Shown: piece after piece, positions 1 to 8,014 of the stretch
Layout of the letters: the number at the start of each line of letters is the position of its first letter
Position numbering within the stretch: the stretch's first letter is position 1
The notes under the pieces: model-generated
Told to the model about the DNA's origin: nothing
Seen by the model: the letters and a program-made list of their open reading frames with translations, nothing else
The model's database searches: none
Translations under genes and position numbers: made by a program
NCBI RefSeq assembly: GCF_026241155.1
Contig: NZ_JAPFGP010000024.1
Coordinates: 1 to 64,000 of the forward strand
Direction: 5' to 3'
Origin: Paucibacter sp. PLA-PC-4
GTDB lineage: Bacteria > Pseudomonadota > Gammaproteobacteria > Burkholderiales > Burkholderiaceae_C
Length of the DNA: 64,000 nt

Positions 1-122
1 TGATCTGGCTGGCGCTGCGCAACATCACCGAGGACTGGACCCGACCGACTCACCACTGGAAAGCCGCGATGAACCAGTTCGCAATCCTCTACGAAGATCG
101 ATTCACCAGACCGGTGTCGTAG
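1..122 (+). CDS. IS256-family transposase, C-terminal fragment
   Basis: Read in frame from base 3, the last 39 codons give a peptide that begins IWLALRNITEDW and ends QFAILYEDRFTRPVS. The pattern LIWLALRN-x-W...W...QFAI-x-ER/DRF is the characteristic C-terminus of IS256/mutator transposases. These DDE enzymes catalyse replicative or copy-out transposition of the element. The catalytic residues lie upstream of the window, so it cannot be judged whether the gene is intact. It marks the left margin of a patchy accessory region. Confidence 0.8.
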   Translation, partial: IWLALRNITEDWTRPTHHWKAAMNQFAILYEDRFTRPVS

Positions 123-193
123 GATCCCCCACCGCCTTCACGAAATCGGTGAAGGCTCAACGAGCCTCACACACAGAAATTCGGACAGGCCCG
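1..193 (+). mobile_element. Right end of an IS256-family insertion sequence (5' part outside window)
   Basis: The window opens inside the transposase reading frame, which stops at 122. A GCCTTCAC/GTGAAGGC hairpin follows at 134-156. At about 165-192 lies a segment containing CACACACAGAAATTCGGACA, which looks like the terminal inverted repeat typical of IS256-family (mutator-type) elements. I place the element edge near 193, but without the left end or a target-site duplication the exact base is a guess. Confidence 0.6.
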
Positions 194-195
194 AC

Positions 196-591
196 AAGGT
201 ACAGCCGACGAGGAAATCTAGCCTTGATGAGGCTCGCGAAGCGGGTGATCCGATTGAATACAGCGCTCCCCGAGTAGGTCTCGATCGGCACGAAGTTCAG
301 CGACGCACCGCATATGGCATTGACGCCTTTACTGTCTACGTTGCCAAGAACCGTAGTTCTTTGTCTGGGCAGAGTCATCCCACGCTGTATTGTCGAATGG
401 GCCACTGCACTTCAGGTGATCGCCTACAGCCAGATCTCCTCGTTGACTACCGTGTTGATGAAAGTCATGCCAATGACTGGCCTGAAATACATGCTGAGAT
501 CGTAAGAATCATCCAACTCCTGCGACCAGTCGGACCAGCAGCGCCTATTGACCGTCGACCACTCGCCTGCCGCCAGCCTGCAATCAGATAG
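196..591 (+). pseudogene. 5'-truncated ORF abutting the IS256 end, function unknown
   Basis: One plus-strand frame is open from the insertion-element edge to the TAG at 589-591, about 130 codons, with no plausible start codon or ribosome binding site at its left end. The middle part has normal protein composition (for example GIDAFTVYVAKNRS and DESHANDWPEIHAEIVRII). I do not recognise the family. The simplest reading is a gene whose 5' part was removed by the insertion. An alternative is chance openness of a GC-rich frame, and an overlapping minus-strand frame at 157-405 is also open. Confidence 0.3.
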
Positions 592-965
592 CCAAGCTCA
601 CTGCTCCCATCGATTTCACTGAGCTTTCCGGACAGTATTTCTAGGACGGCTTCCAGCCTCTACCCGTAGTTCGCCCAAGTTCCGCTTTGGGCACATAGCG
701 CCATTCCAACGCTTCGAGCAGCAGACATTCGCCGACGTTTGACGCGGTGAACGGCGGCCAGACCGCTTGGACGGCTGCTTCACCGCCAACAACGGTCATC
801 GCCGCTGGCGCGACGCCAGGCGAGCCAATGAGGGCTTCGTGACCCGGAGCGTGAACCTGATAGTTCCAGGCTGTCGCAGACGTCGGCTGCGACTATGGCT
901 ACCGCAAGACCGACCGGCGTCAGCGGTGAGTTGGTGCCGCCGCATTCAATGCGTTTGAGCGCGCG
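592..965. other. Gene-free stretch, nothing recognised
   Basis: About 370 bases between the truncated ORF and the DUF1444 gene. Short open frames occur but none has a ribosome binding site, a convincing composition or a family resemblance. It is probably decayed sequence at the edge of the accessory region. Confidence 0.5.
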
Positions 966-2183
966 CTAGTTGGCCTCAACGAGTTGGCGAACAGCCTCGA
1001 TGGCCTGAGGTTCCGGGAATGTTTTCAGCATGTAGCGTGTGGGTGAGTAGTCGGTGGTCTCGAAGAACTCCCCGAAATGCTCTTGGGCCATCGACCACGA
1101 GATCATCAAGGGACTGAACTCCTTGTGTTCGGGCCGGACCAACGCGATGCGATCTGCCTGCGGCAACAGGATGTCGATCCCTTCGGTCCAGACGGCATAG
1201 GAGCTCAAGTGGTCGCCATCCCTTTGCACCAGTTGGTGCGCGCCGACGTAGATGTCGATTTCCTTGGCTTCGAAATGAGCGTCGAGGATCTGCTTTTGTG
1301 AATCATAGGCATCGGCCAGGTTGCGTTTTGACAAGTCCTGAAGCTGGGCCTGATGTTCTGCGGGGGCATACGATTCCCAGCGAACGCCGTTCAAGCGCAG
1401 TAGCTCAAAGCTGACCCACCGTGTGTTGTTGTCGATGGAGCCGACGGCAAGATCGACGATCTTTTGCACGGCCTGAACGTTAGCCTGGGATGTCACCAAC
1501 AACACGTCACGGAACGGAACCATGGCAACGGGGTCGGTGACGCCCAGTCGGTGAATTAGGTCGGGCAAAAGAATGCGCGAACTCTCGTAGGTGTCGCCCC
1601 AGGTCCCTTGCCATAGGCCGGGATGGATCTGTGTCCATCCTCCGTGCTCAGGAAGTACGCGCAAGTTGTGCAGCGCGTCGTCAATGGCCTGCTCCAGGCT
1701 GACATTCCAGTCAGCGAGGTGATCGATGTTGACGTAGGACATGGACCTTGGGCGATCAATGACGAGGCTGACGGCGAGGTCGGCAACCAATGGCCGCTGC
1801 ACGATGGCCGGCATGGGTTTCCCATCCGGATTGCGTATTGCCGCTGTCATCGCGACGCCAAGGGCTCCAATGGATCGAATGACCGGGAGCAGCATGGTCC
1901 TGGCATCCGCATAGCTTGCAGGATGCGCTGAGTCCTCGTTGACGATGCTGGCTAGGAACCCTCCGAGCACACTCTGGCGATCGCGGCGCTTGGCCTTGAT
2001 GTATTCGTGGCGGAGGTTGCCAAGGTAGACGCGAATGGGAGAGCCATTTCGCTCGACGACGACCTCCTGTTGCTCGGGATGGACCTTGACAACTGCGAGC
2101 CCTTGAGCTTGCATAAATCGTCTTACATCGCGGATGAGGTTGGTGAGCGTGGGGCGGCCTAGCAGGCGGTCGATGAGGTCCAT
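966..2183 (-). CDS. DUF1444 family protein
   Basis: 405 residues, no signal peptide or membrane segment, so probably cytoplasmic. The central part shows the DUF1444 (YtpQ-like) pattern: LLPVIRS near residue 100, SYVNIDHL around 150, a conserved AL-x-NLRVLP helix near 172, then YESSRILLPDLI around 200 and VPFRDVLLV near 222. Bacillus members are about 270 residues; this one is longer because of an extra C-terminal half of about 150 residues that I do not recognise. The start is supported by AGGGAG five bases before the ATG. The family has no established biochemical role. It sits alone between the insertion-element debris and the DUF262 remnant, with the opposite strand empty. Confidence 0.75.
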   Translation of the reverse strand: MDLIDRLLGRPTLTNLIRDVRRFMQAQGLAVVKVHPEQQEVVVERNGSPIRVYLGNLRHEYIKAKRRDRQSVLGGFLASIVNEDSAHPASYADARTMLLPVIRSIGALGVAMTAAIRNPDGKPMPAIVQRPLVADLAVSLVIDRPRSMSYVNIDHLADWNVSLEQAIDDALHNLRVLPEHGGWTQIHPGLWQGTWGDTYESSRILLPDLIHRLGVTDPVAMVPFRDVLLVTSQANVQAVQKIVDLAVGSIDNNTRWVSFELLRLNGVRWESYAPAEHQAQLQDLSKRNLADAYDSQKQILDAHFEAKEIDIYVGAHQLVQRDGDHLSSYAVWTEGIDILLPQADRIALVRPEHKEFSPLMISWSMAQEHFGEFFETTDYSPTRYMLKTFPEPQAIEAVRQLVEAN

Positions 2184-2497
2184 GAGTTCTCCCTGTCTTT
2201 GCGCATTGGAACATCGGGCAATGACTCACAGAAGAAGCGCAGTTCCCTTCAGCAGACGAGGAAAGCGAATGCCAATTTGGCAATCTTCGTGCCATCCGAC
2301 TCCGCTTTGGATACCCGTGCGCATCGACCGGTTTGCAGCGGGTGCAGCCGGTGGCCGTCAGCGGGTGGCTTCACGGGGAGCGCCAACAAGCCGACGCTCG
2401 GTCTCGCGGCCGGCACCGCCACTGGCGGCAGCAATGCGGCGGTTAGCTGACGCTCGGTCTGCCACAATGCGGCCTAAGCCACGTGGCGCCTGGAAGA

Positions 2498-2668
2498 ATG
2501 ATGGGCTACGCCACAGAGTACAAGCTCAACGGCAGGGGCGGCGGCGCGCTGGCGAAGCCGTGCAACGTTCTGCTGAAGAACCCGGCCATCCACTACTTCC
2601 AAGAGGACGAATAGTCGCTGGACCGCGTGCTGAACGTCTTCGTGCGGCTCAACAGCGGTGGCATGCCT
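2498..2668 (+). pseudogene. Decayed DUF262 (GmrS-like) gene fragment
   Basis: In one frame the sequence reads NPAIHYFQEDE, a TAG stop at 2612-2614, then SLDRVLNVFVRLNSGGMP. This matches the DUF262 core, in which a short strand is followed by (S/D)L-x-RVL-x-(I/V)F-(I/V)R-x-NSGGTPL; the family comprises GmrSD-type modification-dependent restriction proteins and other DNA-targeting nucleases. The in-frame stop and the loss of similarity after the GG motif show that the gene is broken. Only about 55 codons of a normally 350-700 residue protein remain. It is evidence that this region once carried a restriction or defence gene. Confidence 0.6.
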
Positions 2669-2932
2669 TCAGTCGCACCGCTGCTGAAGACGAGGCGACC
2701 CGAGGTGAACTTCAGGACGCGACGGGCGCCGTCCCGTACCTCATCGAGCAGAGCGCGCGCTCGCAGGCCGGTGCTGTGCACGCTGCCGGGTTGCCTTACG
2801 AGGCGGCCATGACGTTAAGTGCGGCCTCCAGAGCGGCCGGGAGAACGGCCGACGTTGCATTGGAGTCGAGGTAGATTCCATGCGAAAAATTCTGCCGACA
2901 CACCCCCGAAATCCGCTTGCCGATGCACGATG

Positions 2933-2955
2933 CCACGCATACTCGGCATGCGTGG
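2933..2955. terminator. Perfect 8-bp stem-loop after the SIR2 gene
   Basis: CCACGCAT and ATGCGTGG flank a 7-base loop, and the plus-strand copy is followed by TCTTTCC. It lies 18 bases beyond the stop of the minus-strand SIR2 gene, so it may end that transcript, although the U-run is on the other strand. Confidence 0.4.
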
Positions 2956-2973
2956 TCTTTCCCCCACTGAGTG

Positions 2974-4002
2974 CTATGCGGCGTCAACCCAGGAGTGTTC
3001 TCCGGGACTCTCGTATAGGGCCTCCAGCAGGGCCGGGATATCGGCCCATTCGTTGATCCACAGCGGCTTCACGCCAATCACTTCCAGAAGGACCGTAGTG
3101 GCGGAGTCCAGCTCAGGCGTGTTTTTTTTCATGACGGCCCAGTGGCGCAGCGAGCGCGCGCAGGCGGTTTCCTCGGTCTCGCCTTCTGCCAGCAACTCGC
3201 GGATGCGTTCCTTGAACGAGAGGTGCAAGGCACGGCGTAGGTTGGGGTCGCGCATGGAGAGACCGATGAAAAGGAACCGGTACTCGCGCAGCAAGTACAG
3301 CAAGGTGTAGTTGACGAAGCCGTTTGCGTCGGCCACCACATCGAAATACTGCTGCTCGGTCAAAATGAGCCGGTCAGCCGATTCCACCGCTTCCCTGCGC
3401 CGGGTGGCGCTGGTGAAGTCGCGCACCAGGAAGCCATGCAGGTGGTAGGAATGGATGCGGGATGAACTGGCATCGGCTGCCGCACGTTCCACGGTGCGCA
3501 GCACCCGCTTGCGGAATCGGGCGCGGGTGTACATCTCCAGCAGCGCGTCCAGGTTGAGGGTCAGCACGGCGCGCACGCGCGGGTTGGGCAAGAAGGTTCT
3601 TTGGGTCTCGCGTACGCCGCAGAACGTGCCAACGGCGTGCAGCGTGGGATTGGTCTTGCGGATGTGGGCCACAAACTGGGTATGCGTCTCCTTGCCCACC
3701 ACGGGCCGGAAGGGGAAGTCGCGGTACAGCGCCTGGCGGACCAGCTCGGCAAACTCCTTCTTGCCCGGCGCGCTGGCGCGCAAGATAGTGGCCAGCACGG
3801 TGGCGTCGTAGCCGGCCGCGAGCAGTGCCTCCGCGGACTGGCGGCCCACGTTCGGGAACTGCTCCGCCAGCCGACACACCAGTTCATTCCATTCCGGCAG
3901 CTTGGAGGCTTGCGAGACGCCCGCACCGAGGCCGAGCGCCAGATGGCGATCCACAAACGCCGTCTGCAGGTCCTTGGGGATTCGCACTGCTCCGCCCGTC
4001 AT
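2974..4002 (-). CDS. SIR2-like domain protein, predicted NADase effector
   Basis: 342 residues. It has the SIR2_2-type hallmarks: GAGVS at 26-30 followed by KLPEW, LTLNLDALLE at 147-156 (Asn150 and Asp152 match the TTN-x-D box), the HLHG segment at 187-190 with the candidate catalytic His189, and FIGLSMRDPN at 245-254. Bacterial SIR2 domains of this type cleave NAD+ and act as the killing arm of several antiphage systems (Thoeris ThsA, DSR, SIR2-HerA, short Argonaute-SIR2). There is no added ATPase or TPR module; the C-terminal 85 residues are unassigned. The start is chosen at 4002 because its ATG overlaps the TGA of the upstream membrane gene by ATGA, implying translational coupling. A longer open frame continues upstream but only as a shadow of that gene. 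NADase activity is inferred from the family. Confidence 0.8.
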   Translation of the reverse strand: MTGGAVRIPKDLQTAFVDRHLALGLGAGVSQASKLPEWNELVCRLAEQFPNVGRQSAEALLAAGYDATVLATILRASAPGKKEFAELVRQALYRDFPFRPVVGKETHTQFVAHIRKTNPTLHAVGTFCGVRETQRTFLPNPRVRAVLTLNLDALLEMYTRARFRKRVLRTVERAAADASSSRIHSYHLHGFLVRDFTSATRRREAVESADRLILTEQQYFDVVADANGFVNYTLLYLLREYRFLFIGLSMRDPNLRRALHLSFKERIRELLAEGETEETACARSLRHWAVMKKNTPELDSATTVLLEVIGVKPLWINEWADIPALLEALYESPGEHSWVDAA

Positions 4003-4727
4003 GGCGTCGCGGCGCGCTGGATCTCGTTGTTGGTCAACCAGCCTAGGATGGCGGAATCCGCCTTGCCGGTGCTGGTCAGGAACACGTCCTGGCAGCCCTT
4101 GCGCGCCTCCATGGCCGCCTTGGCTTCGGCCAGGGTGGCCGTGGCGGGGATGCAGACCACGGAGTCCTTCACCACCTGACCGATGGGGTCCTTGAGCAGG
4201 TCGGCCAGCGTGAGAGTGGAGAGGGCGTTGGCCCCGGCCAGGGTGGCTTGCGCCACGCGGAAGGAATCCAGCGGCTGGCGGTGCACCACGTACAGCGGAA
4301 GGCGCTCGTTGGTGATGATGGGCGCGCGGGCGAAGGTGGTGGTCTTCAGGTGCAGGTCGATGTTGTCCAGCGCCAGTGCCTGGGCGTCCGCGTCGTCCTT
4401 CACTTTGATGGGCTTGATGGCGTCGAAGGCAATTGCGAACTCCACGGCCTTGGAGTCCAGTGGCTGCGCGGCGGAGCGCCTCGCCTCGCGGGCCCCGGCC
4501 TCGAAGTTCTCCTTGCCGAAGTAGAACGCCAGCACCGTGCCGATCCAAGTGCCCACGACGGGGAGCAGCAGGGCCAAGATGTTCTTTGCCTCTACGGCGG
4601 CTTCCTTTACTGGCGCCGCGAAGATGATGGCGGTGACCGCGCACAGCCCCACGACCAGCATGCCGCTGATCACGACCCAAGCGGCCAACTTCTGTTGAAA
4701 CCATCCACTGTCTTCCGGTGTCGCCAT
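3999..4727 (-). CDS. Two-helix inner-membrane protein with predicted CBS pair
   Basis: 242 residues. Two hydrophobic helices (about 13-37 and 49-71) are joined by a short, partly charged loop, followed by a basic cytoplasmic-type segment. The remainder resembles a tandem CBS (Bateman) module: a weaker first repeat around 100-157 ending RLPLYVVHRQPLDSF, and a clearer second repeat around 180-238 (VVCIPATATLAEAKAAMEARKG, then ILGWLTNNEI). CBS pairs bind adenosine nucleotides or related ligands and act as sensors. AGGAGG lies 9 bases before the ATG. The gene is first in a two-gene operon with the SIR2 protein, so a role as its membrane anchor or ligand sensor is likely, but this is inference. 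I know of no named family with this layout. Confidence 0.7.
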   Translation of the reverse strand: MATPEDSGWFQQKLAAWVVISGMLVVGLCAVTAIIFAAPVKEAAVEAKNILALLLPVVGTWIGTVLAFYFGKENFEAGAREARRSAAQPLDSKAVEFAIAFDAIKPIKVKDDADAQALALDNIDLHLKTTTFARAPIITNERLPLYVVHRQPLDSFRVAQATLAGANALSTLTLADLLKDPIGQVVKDSVVCIPATATLAEAKAAMEARKGCQDVFLTSTGKADSAILGWLTNNEIQRAATP

Positions 4728-4865
4728 GCGCTGTACTCCTCCTGGCGCCAGTATTGGGGAGCGGCGGGGCCGGCGTCAATGCGCGGCGGCCGCGCCGTCC
4801 TCTTGATTGAGGATGCCGGGCCATCCCTTGCGTCCTAGCCTCTCGCACCCTACTGGGAGGACAAG
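4728..4865. promoter_or_regulatory. Divergent promoter region of the SIR2/CBS and lipoprotein/protease pairs
   Basis: 138 bases between two divergently transcribed operons. It contains a perfect 10-bp palindrome CTGGCGCCAG at 4742-4751, close to the start of the membrane gene, a possible operator. No strong -35/-10 pair could be picked out. The shared intergenic region is the main sign that the two operons form one unit. Confidence 0.45.
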
Positions 4866-6461
4866 ATGATGAACGTACACCGCGCGAAGCCGCTGTTCCT
4901 GATGGGCGTGCTGGCCTTGGGTGGCTGTGCCACCCCCATCGTCACCTGGCAGCGGGCGCCGGAAGGCAAGGACCCTGGCGAATCCATGCCTGCCGCGCTG
5001 GCCACGCTGGAGCGCGGGCGCACCGCGTACCGCGGCGCGGTGGAGGAACAGATGCGCACCGAGGCGGTGCTGGGCAACGGCCTGGTGGTGGCGGGCGCGG
5101 CGGTGGCGGCGCTGGCGGTGGGCAAGGCGCATCGCGACGCCATCTTCGGCACCTCGCTGGTGGCGGGCACCGGCTATGCGCTGGGCAACAAGAACCTGCC
5201 GCGTTCGCGCGTGCTGGTGCTGCTGGCCGGTATCGACGCACTGGACTGCGCCGAGCGTGCGGTGCTGCCGCTGGCCATTAGCGACCGGGAATGGACGGCG
5301 CTGGTCAAGGCCATCCAGGAGGTTCAGGACAGGAAGGAGACGTTGGTGGCGGCGATGGACACATTGCGCAAGAAGATGGCGGCGGTGCCGGCATCCGCGT
5401 CGACCTACACCGCCGCGCTGGAGGCCGCGACCAAGGCCAAGGAGTCGGCCGAGCTGGCGGCCGGCACGGCCAGCCAGTTCACCGACCTGGCGGGGCGCGC
5501 CGCCCGGGAGCTGGTGGCGGCGGTCAACCGGATCGACACCGCGGTGATCAAGGGCCATGTCGAATCCACCGGCACGTTGGCGGGCACGCCGGGCATCGTC
5601 TCCGGACTGGCGGGCATGGCCGGAGCATTCGCGCCAGGTTCCAATGTGGAGGGCCTGATCACCGACTCACTCAAGGCGGCAGGGGGCATAGGCGCTAAGT
5701 CCGCCACGGGCGCGGTCGACCAGGAACTGGCGGACCTGGAGGCGGCCACCAAGGCCACCGCCACGGCCACGGCCACGCTCAGTCGCCTGATGCGCGGGCG
5801 GGCCACCTCCTGGGCCGAGGACGCGTTCAAGGACTGCGGCGTGGCCCAGGTGTCCTCCGCCTTGTCCACCACCGCCACGTCGCTGAACTTCCTCGCCAAT
5901 GCGGAAAGCCTGCGCACCTTCGACATCGCGGGTGGCGTCAAGCCCTACTTCGTCCAGTGGGATGGACCGGTGGTGGAGGGCCTGGAACTGCGCGCTCCCA
6001 TCCGCTTCGACAGCCGCGTTGAGATACGCGCCACGGGCAGCAAGCTCAAGCAGGCGGCGGAAACCGCGCTGCGCATCAGCGACAGCTCGCCTACCGTGCG
6101 GGTGGCCTCGGTGGCGGTGTCCGTGGCGGCGGCTGGTGGCAGCGGCGGCGGCGGAGGGCCGTTGACGCCCGCGGCCACCCAGGCAGCCAGCGACTCCATC
6201 GACGACGCGCTGAGGGCGCTCAAGGAAAAGACCAAGTTCACCGTGGACGGCAAGACCTTCGACATCACCGCGATACCCATCAAGGTCGACGCCAAGACGC
6301 TGAAAGTGACGCTGCGCTGCCCGGCAGACGCGTCCAACGTGGACCGCGCCGCCCTGGCCAAGGGCCTACTCAAGGACATCGGCATCCCGTCCGAGCCGGC
6401 GGCCCGTGGCTGGGATCTGGCGTTCGAGGCCTCGGCCACGACCTGCCTGAAGCCGGCCTAG
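4866..6461 (+). CDS. Large predicted lipoprotein, unknown family
   Basis: 531 residues. The N-terminus is a lipoprotein signal with lipobox LGGC (Cys21), so the mature protein should be anchored in a membrane facing the periplasm. A glycine/alanine-rich hydrophobic stretch at about 76-115 could be a further membrane segment. The middle (about 140-330) is rich in Ala, Glu, Lys and Thr and likely helical or coiled. A Gly-rich linker (near 425-435) leads to a C-terminal domain of about 100 residues (from DDALRALKEK to the end) with Cys481 and Cys528. GGGAGG stands 5 bases before the first ATG and 8 before the second, so either may be used. No family recognised. The next gene follows after one base, so the two are co-transcribed. 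Confidence 0.65.
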   Translation: MMNVHRAKPLFLMGVLALGGCATPIVTWQRAPEGKDPGESMPAALATLERGRTAYRGAVEEQMRTEAVLGNGLVVAGAAVAALAVGKAHRDAIFGTSLVAGTGYALGNKNLPRSRVLVLLAGIDALDCAERAVLPLAISDREWTALVKAIQEVQDRKETLVAAMDTLRKKMAAVPASASTYTAALEAATKAKESAELAAGTASQFTDLAGRAARELVAAVNRIDTAVIKGHVESTGTLAGTPGIVSGLAGMAGAFAPGSNVEGLITDSLKAAGGIGAKSATGAVDQELADLEAATKATATATATLSRLMRGRATSWAEDAFKDCGVAQVSSALSTTATSLNFLANAESLRTFDIAGGVKPYFVQWDGPVVEGLELRAPIRFDSRVEIRATGSKLKQAAETALRISDSSPTVRVASVAVSVAAAGGSGGGGGPLTPAATQAASDSIDDALRALKEKTKFTVDGKTFDITAIPIKVDAKTLKVTLRCPADASNVDRAALAKGLLKDIGIPSEPAARGWDLAFEASATTCLKPA

Positions 6462-6462
6462 C

Positions 6463-7695
6463 GTGGGCGATGCAGCCATGCCCGCGAAGACCAGCAAGCC
6501 GAAGGACCAGCGCACCCGCATGGCGCGCGTGGAGGCGCACGCCGTGGCCGCCCGCCATCCCGGCGAGGAGGCCGCCATCGCGCGCTTCGCCCAGCTCGAC
6601 GACGTGGCCGCGCAGATTCGGCTGGCCCGCGAGATCGTGGAGACACGCTCGGCCGAACTCACCCGGGCCTACAGCAACGTCATCAGCGTCACCGTTGGCT
6701 TCAAGTCGCGCCAGACCGGGCAGGGACAGGCGGCCCTGCATGACGAGGTCTGCATCGTGTTCGTGGTCAAGCGCAAGTGGTCCGCCGGGCAGTCGGATGC
6801 GGCGCAGTCCCTGCCACGCCACTTGCTGGCCTACGGCGACGTGGACGGCCGGCGCGAACTGCTGGCCGTGCCCACGGACGTGCAGCCGGCCAAATGGTTC
6901 CTGGGCGGCGTGGCACGGGGCCGCACGGCGGTGGATGTGCTCAATCCCCACAGCTCCGGCGTGGGCACGGTGACTTGCGGCGTCACGCTCGTCGGCGCGC
7001 CCGGCGCGTCGTCGCGCCTGCTGCTGAGCGCGCTGCATGTGCTGAGCCCGGTGGCTCGCATCAACGAGGTGGCCCCGGGCGCCGGGCTGCCATTCAGTGA
7101 GGTGGGCGGCGGCGCGGTGGGCGCGAGCGCGCCCTGGGGCGGGCGTTTGTCTCCGGCGGGCTTGAGCTTCGACGCTCAACTGGCCTCGGCCACGAACGAC
7201 GCCTGGCTGGGCCAGGCCTTTGTCGGCATCAGCTTGTCCAAGACGCTTCCCTACGCGAAGACCGAGAGCCAATTCAACGCGCTGGTGAAGACGCATCGCT
7301 TCCAGATCCTTGCTCCCGCCAACCATCCCCGGCATCCGGTGCCGCGCGGCAGCATGCTCTCGCAGTTCGATGCCTTCATCGGGTCCGAACTGCCGCTGGA
7401 GTATCTGGTGCTGATGAATGGCAGCGTCGCGACGCTGGACATCCGCCACCGTGACCTGGTCCGGCTGCGCGTGTTGGCGGACTGCCCCGCACCGGAGGCG
7501 GGTGACAGCGGCTCGGCCGTGGTGGCCTGGAACCCGGACGGCAGCGCCACGCTGGTGGGCATGTTCATCGCCAGTCCGGACGATCCGGCGCAGGCGCGCA
7601 TGGCCTACGTGCTGCCCGCCTGGCATCTCTTCAATGTGCTGGAGTGGGACAGGCTGCCCGGCGGCACCACGGAGATGCGGCCGCGTCTCGAGTAG
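6463..7695 (+). CDS. Trypsin-like serine protease (chymotrypsin-fold), no signal peptide
   Basis: 410 residues from a GTG at 6463; an ATG at 6478 gives a slightly shorter alternative. The second half has a full triad layout: LLLSALHVLSP with His192, SFDAQL with Asp237, and EAGDSGSAVV with Ser349, the classical GDSG box. The first 150 residues are helical then beta-rich (ISVTVGF, CIVFVVKRKW), a prodomain-like layout resembling Nal1-type and other bacterial trypsin-like peptidases. No signal peptide or membrane segment is visible, so it appears cytoplasmic although its partner is a lipoprotein. Trypsin-like domains occur as effector or activating proteases in several bacterial conflict systems. 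The gene follows the lipoprotein stop by one base, indicating an operon. Confidence 0.75.
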   Translation: MGDAAMPAKTSKPKDQRTRMARVEAHAVAARHPGEEAAIARFAQLDDVAAQIRLAREIVETRSAELTRAYSNVISVTVGFKSRQTGQGQAALHDEVCIVFVVKRKWSAGQSDAAQSLPRHLLAYGDVDGRRELLAVPTDVQPAKWFLGGVARGRTAVDVLNPHSSGVGTVTCGVTLVGAPGASSRLLLSALHVLSPVARINEVAPGAGLPFSEVGGGAVGASAPWGGRLSPAGLSFDAQLASATNDAWLGQAFVGISLSKTLPYAKTESQFNALVKTHRFQILAPANHPRHPVPRGSMLSQFDAFIGSELPLEYLVLMNGSVATLDIRHRDLVRLRVLADCPAPEAGDSGSAVVAWNPDGSATLVGMFIASPDDPAQARMAYVLPAWHLFNVLEWDRLPGGTTEMRPRLE

Positions 7696-8014
7696 CGGCG
7701 CCTGCCTAGTCGTGGGGGTATCACCCCCGTTTGCCTGGGAGTCTGCGCGCATGGATCCTTTTGCTGTGACTTCCTTGTTCTCTGCAAGGAAGTTAATTGC
7801 ATGGCGATGCCGGTGAGCGCCGCCGGATGGTTCTGGCTTGGGCGGATCTGCTTGACGAGTTGCCGATGGGGAAGAACATTCAGCCCGTGGCCACCAATTT
7901 GCGAGCGCGAAACAGCCGCCAAGCTACGCATTGGAGCTGTTGTCCTCCTGGCTGAAGAAGCCTTCGACGCTAAGCGCCGGTGCACGCCGAACCCCGGTGT
8001 GTGGGAAGCTGGTC
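7696..8014. other. Gene-free stretch between convergent genes
   Basis: About 320 bases between the convergent protease and DUF2971 genes. Apart from the hairpin at 7714-7728 I see no gene, repeat or recognised motif. Short open frames on both strands lack ribosome binding sites. Confidence 0.5.
7714..7728. terminator. Short GC stem-loop after the protease gene
   Basis: GGGGGT, loop ATC, ACCCCC, followed by GTTT. It lies 19 bases after the protease stop codon and may act as a weak intrinsic terminator. Confidence 0.4.

Larger units (their letters stand above)
2184..2973. other. Non-coding or decayed stretch containing a DUF262 remnant
   Basis: About 790 bases separating two minus-strand genes. 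Apart from the DUF262-like fragment (2498-2668) and the hairpin at 2933-2955 described separately, I see only broken frames. The plus-strand frame spanning 2134-2874 is open but overlaps the start of the DUF1444 gene and has the arginine/alanine-rich composition of a shadow frame. Confidence 0.5.

Noticed and set aside
2430-2470. Possible second attC site near GCGGCGGTTAGCTGACGC
   Set aside because: Neither core box nor a paired stem fits an integron recombination site.
4003-4848. Upstream extension of the SIR2 frame to 624 codons
   Set aside because: The added sequence is a shadow of the CBS membrane gene; the ATGA overlap at 3999-4002 marks the true start.
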